The position numbers and the translations under genes were made by a program. A stretch of DNA of 64,000 nt from contig NC_090281.1 in the NCBI RefSeq assembly GCF_037392515.1, positions 44,058,645 through 44,122,644 of the forward strand, in the 5' to 3' direction. The DNA is from Haliotis asinina (lineage: Eukaryota > Mollusca > Gastropoda > Lepetellida > Haliotidae). This document shows, in pieces, positions 37,094 to 51,000 of this stretch. The notes beneath the pieces were generated by a model. The model saw nothing but the letters and a program-made list of their open reading frames with translations. It was not told the DNA's origin and did no database searches. How positions within the stretch are numbered: position 1 is the first letter of the stretch; every line of letters begins with the position of its first letter.

Positions 37094-37198
37094 TGAGTGA
37101 GTGAGCTCCGTTTCACGCCGCTTTTAGCAAAAACTCCAGGAATCCATGTGAGGAATCGAACCTTCTCCACGCTTTAACCACTAGGCTACTCCAGGCGT
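37094..37198 (-). repeat. SINE family A copy
   Basis: GAGTGAGTGAGCTCCGTTTC, CGCCGCTTTTAGCAA, GAATCGAACC (B box reversed) and CTTTAACCACTAGGCTACTCC (A box reversed). Confidence 0.75.
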
Positions 37199-37754
37199 GA
37201 AAGTGGATGGGAGGGTGAAAATATAAAGGTGGGATTTTGTTGAGTGGGCTTGGAGGAATTAATAAACTCCGTATGCTTTGACACTATCGCAGATTTCCTA
37301 TAACAGTGTGCAGTAACCGACAGCACTGACCCGGGTTACGGATGACAGGCGGTCAGACAAATTGTTGATAGGGAGAAATTAAACTAGGATTTGGTGTATA
37401 TAGGAGAGGACAGTCTTTAATGCACGCTGGTATCAGTGTCTGTTCTTGGTGCTGACAAGGTTGACTGTGATGCTAACTAATGGGGGTGAATCTGGATTCG
37501 ACCCCACGACAATATGGTTCAGGCACGCCTAGCACAGCGCAGATACGATAATAGAAATAACAGACAATGAAAAGATATCCTATCGACAGCCTACTGATAA
37601 ACGGACTACAAAGATCTAAAAGCGATTTCATCCATGTCATACTTGGTTTGATGCGTCAAGGCTATCTCTGTTAAAATATGCTGATTGTATGTTCGGGGCG
37701 TTTTCGTGAATCAGAATAATGTTTAATATTAATATTGATCGGATTCGACAAACT

Positions 37755-37768
37755 GTTGCCCTGGCAAC
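37755..37768. promoter_or_regulatory. Perfect RFX-type X-box palindrome
   Basis: GTTGCCCTGGCAAC: two GTTGCC half sites facing each other across two bases, 1.3 kb upstream of the ZMYND19 start. The match to the RFX consensus is from memory. Confidence 0.45.
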
Positions 37769-37954
37769 TGAATATTTTACACGTACATTAACCAACGTAT
37801 TTTTAAACACGCTGTACACAGTGTATGTGTCATGTATCCTGTCAAGTATATTTGCATTAACCTTTGCTGATCGTTAAGCGGCGAGTTATTGGATCAGCTA
37901 GTCATGCGCCGTAATTGTGCTAAGTTAGTGTCATTGTATCGGACGGTTTTCAGT

Positions 37955-38035
37955 ATTGATCACTAGATTGCCTGGTCGCGACTCGATTATTTGAAGGCAG
38001 TCGTCGTATAAAAGGAATATTTCTGCGTGAAACAT
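37955..38035 (+). repeat. Retroposon family B, 3' fragment
   Basis: GTATTGATCACTAGATTGCC, TGGTCGCGACTCGATTATTTG, GGAATATTTCTGCGTGAAAC. Confidence 0.55.
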
Positions 38036-38899
38036 TAAGGAGAAAACAGAAATGATAAAAACAACTTGGTCGCCAACAACTTGTGACAGTTTGACAGACG
38101 TCACGTATGAAAGGTTGACAGTTATAAGAAAGGTAAATTCTTTATGGATGACATCATTTTTATTACATTATGATGCGACGTTTCGATTCTTATACGGGTA
38201 TCAAGCAAGAGTGAAGTTCTATACTGCCTGTATGTTTGTTTCAACCTTTGTGTATTCACAACTACAAGCACCCAATAAATGGCGAATAACATCGACCATG
38301 TGCCCTACTAGGACTTCCATGCATCAGTGAAGATTGTTAGTGTGTTTTACTGAACGACATAATGTTCAATATATTTAACCATGGAGTGGTGCAGTGTTAA
38401 AATTCCTCTGTAACAAAGGAATTTGGACAAGGATTATATTATCATATTGATTATAATATCACCTAGGATTTATAAATAATAATGATCTAGAATCTAAGAT
38501 ATACTGCATTCACATTCTGAGCCGATTATGCAAAACGTTTTAATAGATCCGTAAAGGTTTCAACTTACTAAATATTTATATTCGGGCCCTGACTGTGTAT
38601 ATGATGACTTCAACAAACTGCGTAAGCGAGTGTGTTGATGCAAATGTAGCCCTGTCAAACTAGACATGTGGCTTTGATCGGACAACGCACGCTTAACGAC
38701 TCAAGGCGTTAGGATACCTACTTGTCCGACACTTGCTAATTAGCTCACATTGAGAAACCATCAGTGCTGTTACATCGGTATATCACAACGTTCATGGTGT
38801 CAGTGGCAAGAGTTGATTAGGTTAACTCGCATCATGAACACCAAGCCTCGGTGTCACGTTGCATTAACGTAAATATAACCTCTGACCTTTTGCGGAAAT

Positions 38900-39049
38900 G
38901 GGTGTATCCCGTATTTTGATTGGCTCCTATTCCGCCTCATTCCCACGTGTGTTCTCGGACGGGGATAACAAAGCACACATAGAACACCGGTGTTTCAAAG
39001 ACAGTCACGGAACATAGTCAAATACATAGTGGGCAGAAGACGAAATCCC
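38900..39049 (+). promoter_or_regulatory. Probable ZMYND19 promoter and 5' UTR
   Basis: Directly upstream of the start codon is an inverted CCAAT box (GATTGG, about 38919) and an E-box CACGTG (about 38943). No TATA box is evident. The transcription start is not determined. Confidence 0.4.
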
Positions 39050-42000
39050 ATGTCTGGATTTAAGCTGGGTATAGTGCGCCTCGGCAGAGCGGCAGGAAAG
39101 GTAGGAAAAGCCCATTTTTGTCAGAATACTGCAGAACACAGTGCTTCAGTATATTGATTTCGTACGACCACCAGCGAGCAAATAGCCATTGATTGAACGA
39201 AAGTCAGAATAGAGGGATGGATACGCAAACAAAGACTGACAGATGGACGGTCGAACGCAGCTACATATAGCTACAAATATGTGCCCGTTACATGCTGTAA
39301 AGGCCAAACCGACATTTTTCACGATTTCTCATCCCGCTGAAAACAAGCGAGCCGGTGTAGCCGTCTTTCCTGACCCAGTTCATTAGATTCTGGCTCGTCT
39401 AAAGTAATACGACAGGGAAATATTCAATTTATTATGAAATCGGCCTCATAGTCTTCCTGTTAGTAGATATCTTGTAACCATTCTCGTTTTATACCACGAA
39501 TATCTCCCGTCATATATGCCATACTACCACAGGATCAGGGCGCACGAAATATGTCATTTGTTCGCAATGTTGATACTGCAGCCCGTCGAACATGGATAGA
39601 ACGATACTGTAAACAAAAGCTTGCTACACGCACAGTCGGGCGACAGTGGGGACAAAGTAAAGTCAATCAGCTATTTCTGCTTTGACCGAATCAGTCGACT
39701 TTATCATTTCCACATCCTTTATTTCAAAATATATTGGAATAATTCTTATTTTTAAGGGGCTGTAAGGTTTTCGTAGAAATGATTATTGATTAATTCTATT
39801 TTAGATATCTTTTACATTGGTTCATATTTCACCCAACATTTTTTTCAGAAATTTACCTAAGGATGTCATAATTTCTTGATTCTGTATTGTTTTAAAACAA
39901 ACCATTAATGCTTTATGGAGTAAGGAAGGCTTGAATATTTTCTTATGAACAGGTAGTAAGGATGTCAAAAATTTTGGTTTCATTCAAAGTTAACATCAAA
40001 TGGGTGATTGAGAAAAGTATATGTCTTGTAAATAGTTCAGCAACAAGAGACGGAGAAAAACGCTACAACTACATCATTAAAGTATGTCACTTTGAATGTT
40101 AGGTCACCACGACATTGTGGTTGTGTCGCGTATACAGCAATGTTTCAAGAAAAATGGTTTCCTAAAATAATCTTCCTGTTGAGCAGTTATTCAGTACAGA
40201 TTCTGGGATGTGTTTACCTAAGTGTGGCATAAGTCAGCAATATGTCAACCACTAATTAATTAATTAATTATTTAATTAATTAGTAGGTGTAGTTACACAA
40301 GCTTACTGTTGGAGTCCCACACCTTGGTTAATGATGATTTATACAGAACCTAATCAACAACACTCACTCTGCCCAGGTAAGTATCATATACAGGAAAAAC
40401 ACTTTCCATATTAATTAGCGATATGTTGCTATAGAATAGATCTGATTATCAGAGTGTCACATTCAATCAACAGATAGCAATCCAAGCCATGAAATCAACA
40501 TGAAATAGACAACACTTTGTTGTAGTGTTTCTTCACAGAGGAAGTTGAGGAGCACAGCAAGATTGAAATTGAATACATATTTGTGGTGTTTTTCCTCATG
40601 AGTTGTTCAGGTGTGTCAAGTAGTGGCCTATTTAGTTTGTTTCCTTGTTAGGTTGTAATCAGCTGTTTTTTCATTGTCAGTCAAACTGAAACTCTATACA
40701 GCATACTGAAACGTTTGCTGGTTTCAGATACAGGACATTTTATTTAAATGTATTTGTGTTACTTCTTTATTTATTCATTATAATTTGTCATCGATTGGTA
40801 ACAAAGGAGATTACTGAAATTGTTAAATAACATTTTTAACGAAAGTTTTTTTGTGATCAGTAAGATTAAACCTATTCGTCATTACTTGCGGGTAGCAATC
40901 ATCTATATATTATAGTCAACTCAATATTACTTTAAGACAAGAGATATTTGCTAGTATCTGTAATGTTAAAATTTGAATAATCCTATGTTTCAAGCCCAAA
41001 TTCATATTAATATACCACTATAATATCAGTTATGTGCGATTGTTCAGCTGCAACACTGAGGCCAAGGAAATTGATTTTTTAGTAGACATCATATTATTTG
41101 CTGAATTATTCATACAGTAACCTTGACAAATGTCATAATATATGGTTTGAATCTATCAAAATGCAATAAATATATTCCAGATATACATCCTGTTTTTGAC
41201 AAGTACACTCAAACATGGCTTCCTGTTGTGGGATGTTTGTTGTCTCTGTAAGAATAGTTTGGATAAAGAATTGATAGATGTTACATCCATTTTGGTGGTG
41301 TGACATAAAATATGCATTTTCTCGACTTGCCACTGATTAGCAGGCAGAAAGCGGCAGTCAGTCTGGCCATAGTTTGTTGGAGTTTATGTTGGTCTATATA
41401 ATGGTCTGCTTAACATCTCTTAGACGTGGAGCACAAGTTTACATATTGTAGGGGCCAGGCTTTTGCAGAGGGACAAAGAGGACAAAGCTCCTATATTGAA
41501 TAGAACACTTAGGTACATGGAGTGTGGGATGCTTCATGCTTTGTAGAACCCGTCTTTGATTAGAGAGGTGGTGGGGTAGTTTAGTGCTTAAAATATTCAC
41601 TTGTCACGCTGAAGACCAGGGTTCAATTCCCTGCATGGGTACAATATGTGAAGCCCATTTCTGGTTTCCCCCACAGTGATATTGCTGGAATATTGCTAAA
41701 CACAGCATAAAACTCTTCAGGGTTTTATACAACATATAAATGTGCATCCAGAATGCACAAATGTAGAGAATGGCAGCAGAAAAACAATTCACTGCATCCA
41801 GGTAGATGCATAATATTATTCCTTGTACCCACATCACAATATTGACTTTGGTCATGTTTGGTTGTGTCTCTTACCAGTCTTAGAGGAGTTTCTTTCTTCA
41901 TGTCATCCATCAGTGATTCATTGCAGACACTAAAGAACCTGATCAAAGTGTACATTTCTCTACACCATTACTCCTCACAACCCTCATGTTGTCTGCAAGG

Positions 42001-45000
42001 ACCTTTGAAACTAATAATTGGGTGTTCCGGAGACCCCATGTTTGGGAGTTGAGGTAAAACACTGCTTCTTTGATGAGAGACTTAGGAACGAAAATCTGAC
42101 AAATGCTTCAAATTTGGTTTGTAGTTCTTACTGGAACCAAAATATGAAGTATCATATCTACATGAATCAGAGTAGTCTCAGTCATTGCTACATCCATTTT
42201 CCTTGTTTCCAGTGCAACTTGCTCTTGGTTGTATTCTTGTCTTTTCTTAATTCTAAGAAAAAAGTAAATACTGTAAAAACCCTGGATGTTTGTTGGTGAT
42301 ACACTAAAAATATTTTGATGAATATCAGGTTTGTCTAAGATGCTTGGATAAAGCTCTGTAGACTCTAGTTTAAAGATTTTATATCTTGATTGTGGCTGGC
42401 AAATAAGATCAATGGTTTTACTTTCATCCTGTTGCAAGAAGGAGGTGGAGCAGTAGTCAGGGATGTGGTTGTTGTTTTGATTAAGGTCTTTTGTTCCTGA
42501 GGCGAGTTGGAATCCTGTGATTGTAAATTTCAACCCCAAATTTTGCCCTGGTTTGTGAAAATATCAAGCTTGACCTTGCTGGTGAAAAGTAGTAAATAGC
42601 AGAGATTTCAATAACTTTAACCCTTCCCCCCACTACAAAATTCTCACTCACTCACTCACTCACTCACTCACTCACTCACTCACTCACTCACTCACTCACT
42701 CACTCACTCACTCACTCACTCACTCACTCACTCTTTTATTTTCTGTTGCATATTTATCAAATGGCAACGATTCAATCAACATGTATACAATGCTATGAAT
42801 TCATCCACATGGCGACCTATGGGATTTTGCATTGTGGAACCATATGTAAGCTGATAAATGTGATGTGAGTTAAATACTGGTCAGTGAATTGAACTGAAAT
42901 TATGTACATGGAGCAGAGATGATTTTAAGTTTCCCTGTCAAATTTTACAAAGATCCATCCTAAACTCACTTTTTGGAAATTATTTATGCTACACTGAAAT
43001 AGTCAATGACAGTTGCTCCGAGTGTCTGAGTACTTTTTGTACAGGTCTGTAGCAACATGTGGCTGAAGGTCTCTTTGTATTGGCAACACATCAGTGTTTT
43101 TATAGTACTGGTCATTGTTGACCGAGGCTGGTCAAATGGTTGCAGCCATTGTCACACTTGTGTGACCTTTGACATCTGTTCTAATGTCAAGAAACAGCTG
43201 TTTTCCTACCAACACTAGGAAAACCTGGACAATCCTTTTTCTTTTGTCTTTTTTATATTTGACCAACCTGAGCCATAAACCACAGTCACAAAATTAACAT
43301 GATTTGAATATTTTAATTGACCAACAGGTCAGCCTTTGATGAATTAGAAAATTCATCCAGCAACTGCAAAAATATTGCATAATTAAATTAATGCTTTGTC
43401 ACATGTGTCTTAATTCTGGTTCTTTCATATTTCTTTAGTTTCTCTCTCATGATATTTGAGGGATGGTGAGGTAGCCTAGTGGTTAAAGCATTGGCTTGCC
43501 ACACAAAATTATTGGGTTCAATTCCCTAGTTTGTAAAGCTCATTTCTGGTGTTCCCTGCCATGATATTGCGGTATAAAACCCAACTCACTCACGCACGAT
43601 TGAAATGTGAAATGAAATGAGTGATTTTTGGCACAGTCATATTTTGGAGTGAGTGAGTTAATATGACATTTGGCAATATTCCTGATAGATGACATCATGA
43701 TGAAAGACGTCAGAAATGGGCCTCGCATCTTGAACCCATGTGAACTGAACCTGGGTCTTTTGCAAGGTGGATAAGATTCATAAGGAGCAATGATTTCTTT
43801 GGCAGAGTTGCATCCCTTGAGTATGCAAGGAGTATGTGGGTTCGAATTCCAGTTAGTCATGAATATGTTCCTATGTTTGACAGCTGTGTGATAGCGCCTG
43901 TGGATTTTACCAAAGTGGTTGATGTCTTGGACATGCCTCATTGAAAACTTTCACTCGCTCAGTCATGCACACAAACATGCTTGCTCAGCATCATCCACCC
44001 ACTCACTCACCCACTGCTTGCCCATACTCTTGATAACCTTTTGAAAGGAAAACAGCTTTTTGCAAGTAAACAGCCTTTCAGTTTATGGCAAGAGAAAAAA
44101 TATGATTGACCTACAAAACTGGAAGTTTATTTGAACCAACCCAGCTACTTCATTTGCAAAAAGTAACCAAATCTCTTCATCAAAACTTCCAATTAAACTA
44201 TGTGTCCCAAAATGTGTTTTCAGTTTGCAGACATGATTAAGTTATTATTTGTTAGGTAAACAAAAAACAAATGTATTTTGGGGTCATTTTGAATGAGTAA
44301 AAGCTGTATCATTTATTTGATTGAAAAGAGGATGAGACCGTGAGTCTCTCTATAAACTAACATTTAGCCTTGGAACATTTATAATTTTGATAGAAACAAG
44401 CAACTCCCCTATAATTGAAAAAGGACTTTAATGAGATTGAATTAAAAACTGGACTTGCAACTGTAGCATCAAAGTAAGGGCAAGGCTGGATAGAAAATTA
44501 TATTATTAAAGGACTGGTAGACATTGATCATTACAAAAGACAAATTGAATTTATTGGTAGTTATGAGAGCATTCACTGTAGAACTAAATTGTGATGTATT
44601 CATCTGAGGCAAGCCATCTTACCTCCTTATCTTGTACACTGCTCATGGTGTGCTTGGGTTTGTAGACATTGAAACTATGAAGGATGTTTGTTCTGTGTTC
44701 GTGGTGTGGATGCACACTGACTTCAGGTATCAGGTTCTAGCCTTGGGGATAGACCTAGTACAACAGTGGGGTGGTTGGAGTGCCTGTATTGTCGATGTGC
44801 CAGAAGTTCAAGGAAAAATATTTTTTTATGTTTTGTAAACAATCGAACATCCATAGTTTCTTCAGAACTTGACAGTATTTTGATTGCCAGTTCTTTTTGC
44901 TGTGTTTTATTTTATCTAAAAGTGCATTTTGATATATAATTTTTATACCTATATGAATTCTGTTAGGACAAACTCACAAAGTGACTCTGATTATGACCGG

Positions 45001-48000
45001 TTGTTCAAGAGCAGACGTCGGTTTCATCATCAGTGACAGACTTATGTTGGTATACTTTTTCAGGTTTTATGTGACTCAAACATGGTTAAAAGAAGCGTTC
45101 TAAAAACAATTTTTATCCCAAGACCAGGATTAATTGTATAATTGTTATGAAGTTATCCAATGTATACAAAAATGTACACTTTTATACTATTGTCCTAAAA
45201 TGCTAAGAATGTAGGTTTTGATATTCAAACTATATACTCCGTAGATCCCTCCAGATGCAAAGAAGTACATGTACGGCTGTTTCAGTCTATCAAATTTAAT
45301 TCAACTTTAGGATCAAATTAAAAAATGAAATAATTGTTCAATTGTGATAGCTATTATGATAAAAGTTTAGACTGTTATTTCTGCTTTCCTTCACTCACTG
45401 GCTAAGCTTTAGCCAGAAGGATGCAAGTCTGTTGATGTCAACTTCTATATTATGAAGAGAGAACTTTTCATGGATTATTATCGTATTGTTGCCTCGTAGT
45501 AAAGACGTTGACATGCTTAAATTTTTACCTATTATGTGTTCTCATCTACATGCTGTTCAAAGACTCTGACTAAACTGTTTTACAGTTCGTGAACCATATA
45601 ATTTTTCATTTTGCCTAGCATTTCAATTCAGAAGCTCAAAATACAGTAAGACTAGCAGGGATGGCTAGGCTGTACAGAAAATAATATGTTAATAGACTGA
45701 GAGACAGACTATCGACCACCTTGAACTCTCATGTCCATGCATGGCATCCCAAACTTAGGGGTGAGGTTCTGCTGGGTATGTAGACCCAGATAACCCCTGA
45801 CTTTAACACCAACAGTGCTTAAAAATGGTCCATTTGTTCACTATTCCATGATTTGTTTCTGCAGCTAACTAAAGATTGGATGATATGGTAGGGCTTCCCT
45901 TTTGCCTCAACTCTGTTGGGTGTGGCAGCTATAGTCTTGCCATAAATACAGGCGATAACCTGATCCACTTGCTTAACCCGAGGCAGCTGTTTATGTTGCT
46001 CATTGAGCAACAGCAGTACCACGTAAGGTGACCTTTACTGTTCAAGATGAGATGTCAGGGAATGGTAGTACCTTTGGGGAAGATATAGTAGTGTTGTTGT
46101 TTATAGGCGATTGGAAGAATAAGGCTATTGAGTTTGAATATTTTTCTTTTGAAATATTGTAGTGTAATAATAGATTACTCGAAACACACTCTCCTTAGAC
46201 ACTGACTTCAAGTAACTGTTGGTTTTGTGATATTGTATATGTGGAGCATTGCAGATTTATAGATAGATGTGGATTTTAGGATGGGTGGGGTGGGGATTTG
46301 TGAGATTCACAGACTGACATATTTGCAGATATACAGACATACATATTTGCATATTCACAGACGGACATATTTGCTGATTCACAGATGGACATATTTGCAG
46401 ATATACAGACAAACATATTTGCAGATTTACAGAGATATCTGCACATTAATAGACAGACATATTTGCAGAATCACAGACAGACATATTTGCAGGTTCACAG
46501 CTGACATTTTTGCATATTCACAGACGAACAATTTGCAGATTTACTGACATATTTGCAGATTTACAGACAGTCAATAATGCAGATTCACAGACCTGTGGTA
46601 TTTAATTCAAGGAATCCCCGTAGATTTTAGCATTATGTTAATGGCAAGAGCCCACTGACTAGCAAGCCTAATTTCCACAACTGTTCAAACGAACACCCAC
46701 AAATTCACCTACAGGCCCATCCTAACGGAGATACATGTAAGTCTGCCACCTTATGTGTCAGTTGACACATGTGCATGAAGACACCATTCCAGAAAAGGAT
46801 GTTAAAACTTTAGCAGACGGACAGCCCCTGATCAGTCCTGCCTGGTGGTGTTCAGCATGTTGCCAGTTCCTGAAATGGTGTGGTGGTGATATGATCTCGC
46901 ACTACCATCCAAAGTGACGGTGTAGTTCTGAACTCAGACAGGTACATTGAACGACAGGTGGGCAGTGTTTAGCCATGCTATCGGAGAATGAGTTATACAC
47001 TCAAGGAGTGCTCCTTTAAACATTTGCCCAAGTTTGCTATTTGTAGAGTTTTGCTTATTTCTCTAGAGAGGTTGATATGGGTTATATATCGCTGAACATC
47101 TGCAGTCCGTACCATGTAGCCATCAATTGGATGTCGTTTCATTACCTTACTTAACAAAATAAATGTCCCGGCGTCTATTCAAGTTGGCTTGTAAGTGATC
47201 TCTGCAGGGATCCACCTTCAGCCATGCTTGTCACAGTCGACAGCAGCAGAAACCTTTTTGGTTTTAATTAAATTTTGAATTCTGCAGATGTAACTGAAGA
47301 GGACTTAGAAGTTGAAAGTTTGCAAATTGATTGAAGCAGAGTTGGAATGAACATAATTAACTCACTGCCTTTTGAAATGTTAGGTATTCTTTGTGTAATG
47401 AAATAACTGCTTATGGCTCCTAGATAATGAAGCAGTTTAAGTTCTGTTGGCTGTTCAATATGTCGGTATATGTCTTTCCAGCAGATGAGAAGCATATTGT
47501 CTCAACATCCCTTGTCATTGTGTACATGTTCCAAATAATTGTTGCCATGGTAACACAATACCTTAGTTTGACATAATTGAATATGTTGACATATGGGGGG
47601 GTGCATAATTATGTTCATAAATACAATTTGAGATTTTCTTTCACATGCACACATGCTGACTTGCACATGCACACATGAGCATGAACATTGCGCTGTGAGT
47701 AGAATTTATCTTGGACATGATGTGATGTGAAATTCTCATTTCCTGCAGTGTGTAAATTACATGATTAATGATCCACTCTATGCACAATGTGACATATAAC
47801 ATGAAACCATGTTCAAGTTGACAGGATAGGTAAAAGGTTGCTTTTAAATTTTTAGTTTTTCAGCTGATTAGCCATTAAATTTTGAGTGATTGAGTTGGGT
47901 TTGGTATAATGCTGCCTACAGCAGTGATGCAGGTGGCATGTCAGTCACTCATTGTTGTTGTTTAACTCCTCAGCTATATGGACCAGACAATCCACTGACT

Positions 48001-51000
48001 GAGATTGCCACTTCTCCCCCCATAAAGCTTAAAGGGTGGTGAGGAGACATGGGGTAGCCAAATGATTAAAATATTTGCATGTCATTGCTGAGGGCCTGTT
48101 TGATTCCCCATGGGGGTACAACGTGTGAAGCCCATTTCAGGTGGGGAATATTGCTAAAAGCGGTGTAAAACTTAACACTAAAGAGCGGTGAATACCAGAT
48201 CTGGCAACAATGTTTGAAACCAATCCCTTACACATTGCCTCTTCACCTCCCACATGTATTACTATTTCTTAGCCTTTTATCAGCTTATAAATGCAAAATG
48301 TTATTGGTTGAGAGCAAAATAGATGATAAGTTTGCTTATCAAGCCAAAGGCTTGAGCTTTAGGAAATTGTTTAATAGCCATTCTTTTAAACATGGGTTCC
48401 TTAGAGCAGCTCGCTGACATATTAAGTTTTCTTTGCATTCAAACTTCATCTCAAATTTTGTCAAGATCAGGTTTTCTTTTCATCCATTGCCAACATTTCT
48501 TTGCGTATTCTAACAAGCGCGTTTCACCTGTGCTCTCAGGTTTTATGAATTTTGTTTGTTCCAGCAAGTATATCTATTTTCACACTATACCCCACCCATT
48601 TAATCAGCCTGCTTCATAGCTGTGGTTTGCTTTGTCTTATCTGAATAATCGTCAGAATTCATCGATGTTCATATCTTTGGTAATGCATTTTCTGTTCACA
48701 GCAAGAGCAGCTGGGATAGCCCCATGGTGAAGGGTCTTCTGATTTGGGTACAATATGTGAAGCCCATTTCAAGTGCTTGAATATTGCGAAAAGCGTCATA
48801 AAACAATACTCATTTGCTCATGTTCAGCGAACGTTTGTTCTACATTTTGCTTTGGGAGGTAAAGGGGTAAAATTGTTTGGGTCAGTGTAAGAAATCAAGA
48901 CTGTATTTCAGTTTAAACCGTTACATTTGCTTCAAAGCAAGGCCTTATCTCAAACCTTATCCCATGTAACTATAACATTGATAAACATGTGACAGTGCCT
49001 CCTTATACCATTGTGTCCAAGCAACCTGGAGATAACATAGGGTAACTGCAATGGCGCCTAGGGAGCCGAGAGCATTAATCAATGTGGCTTGTGCCACGCT
49101 ACGATTCACATCACTCTCTGTAAATGAGACACTTTACATCCACATGCACTATTTCAAAAAGAAATTGAATCACTAGAAATAAAATATTGTTACAATTTCA
49201 TCAAAACCAAAGTATTTTGCTAACATTTTTCACATATTATTTGCCATAATTAGTGTGTTCATTGTGTTCTTAAAAGATTTCTTGAAAGTCTAAAGCAAAA
49301 TCTTACAGGTCAAGGTAACACTTTTCAGAAGAAATATATTTCAGCATTCATAAACTGAATCATTTTGACAATAGTTTCATGGAAGTTAAACAGCGTTGCA
49401 TATTTCCATAAAAATTCTGCAATATGCAGAAATGTAGGGTATGCTTTCTAAATATATGGGTATGTAGGTGGGTTGTACACACACACCCTCTGTACCTCCT
49501 CTGGATCCACCCCTGGTTGAAGGTGAATATGGTCCTTAATTTTTAAGTTTAGAATTTAGAAACAGTAGCAGAGCTGATACATATTAAAATGTTTAACGTA
49601 ATTAATAAACACAAAATATCCACCAGTGCTGACAATATTATATGCTGATGAAATTACATGTGTAAATAAGCTGATGCGCATCACTTGTCATGTTCATGAA
49701 CACTGCATTGTTTCAGTGTCAGCGAGCTGCAGTTTAGACAGCTTGTCTGTTGTTGGTGTTGACAATTCAGGCCCATAATTAGGCGGGTCGGTTCTATTGA
49801 TTTTAGCCTCTAATATGTGCATTATTCTGTGTTGACATGCACGCATGGTTGATACGTAGGCTATGAGAGGCACTGTTTGAAATAGCTGCCAACAAGATCT
49901 GACTTTTTAATTGGGCTACTAACATTTCTTTGGAGCTGACTAGTTGAAAATTCTGGTCATTACATATATAATTCATAGGAAACCCATACCTTGTTTTGCC
50001 TGTCCCCTGACTGCTCTACAAGTACATGGGTGGACGGATAAACGGACAGACAGAAAAATGTGTTTTGAGCAATATATGTGAAAGTCTAGGAATGAAAACA
50101 AATGATAGCGTTTGGTTTCATGTCAGGTTTGCCATTGTTTAGAGTAATAGCCTCTGAAAGGTAGTTCTAGATATATAGGCTGTGGACAAATAATATAAAC
50201 AATATCATGAGGGAATTTTGGTGCTTGCTTAAAAATATTGTGGTGAATAACAGTCAGTGCCAAACAAACACTGCAGGGAGATTTGACCTGAACTCGTTTT
50301 AATGCAGTTACTTTATACTTCATTGAAGATCCATCAGAACCCCGGTCATGTTCACAATCTTTAAATTTAACACATACACAGATAGCATTCAAACGTTGTC
50401 CCAACTCTGAATGCTATCTGGCTATATAAAAATATTCAAACTTGCAATGTTTGCAAAAATGTGTCTCATAGATAAGAAACATATCACATCAACAAGTTTT
50501 AAAAAAAATATCATTGTCTGAAATTTCAGTTCCAGTTCGACTTTTCAAAATGTTTACGTATTGTTAGTCGCACTTTTGGTATGACAAATCTTGTACCCAC
50601 CCATGCAGTTGGTAACACTGCAAAGGGCACTGGAATATTTTGAAGGGTTATATATTTCATCTTAAAAATGGTTATGAGAAACAAACATTTCCATTTAGCC
50701 ATTCCATCAGGATTCTGCTTCAGTGCATGCCCCAGATGAATTAAATCACCGTTGGTTTGATGTTGGAAACCTTCAGACAACATATAAAATAAACAATAGC
50801 ATGAAAATATTGTATCCACATAATCAGTGACTTGAAAAGATGCATTCCTAATAACTTCAAACATTCACTGTGTATTTGCTGCAAACAGTAAATTTGAATT
50901 TGACCTGAATGAATATTTATAAGCAATGTAACAAATGTGTATATACATGTTTGGTTGTGGTATATATTTGCACCATTTCAAATTGAATAATGTATTTATG

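Larger units (their letters stand above)
31807..38899. other. Intergenic region between NELFE and ZMYND19
   Basis: No protein-coding exon recognised. It contains a (GAGT)n array, SINE fragments, a degenerate tandem array (32590-33450), a 38-base direct repeat, a 31-bp minisatellite and an X-box. The stretches 31960-32390, 33460-34000, 34190-34830, 35035-35930, 36440-37090, 37200-37750 and 38040-38899 show nothing else nameable. Confidence 0.55.

Noticed and set aside
41590-41645. tRNA gene-like A and B boxes
   Set aside because: No closing acceptor stem; the same head recurs in many SINE family A copies.
42108-42539. 143-residue minus-strand open frame in ZMYND19 intron 1
   Set aside because: No recognisable domain or homologue and no supporting splice pattern.
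46269-46547. Open frame rich in YLQIYRHT-like repeats
   Set aside because: Translation of a 24-bp tandem repeat.
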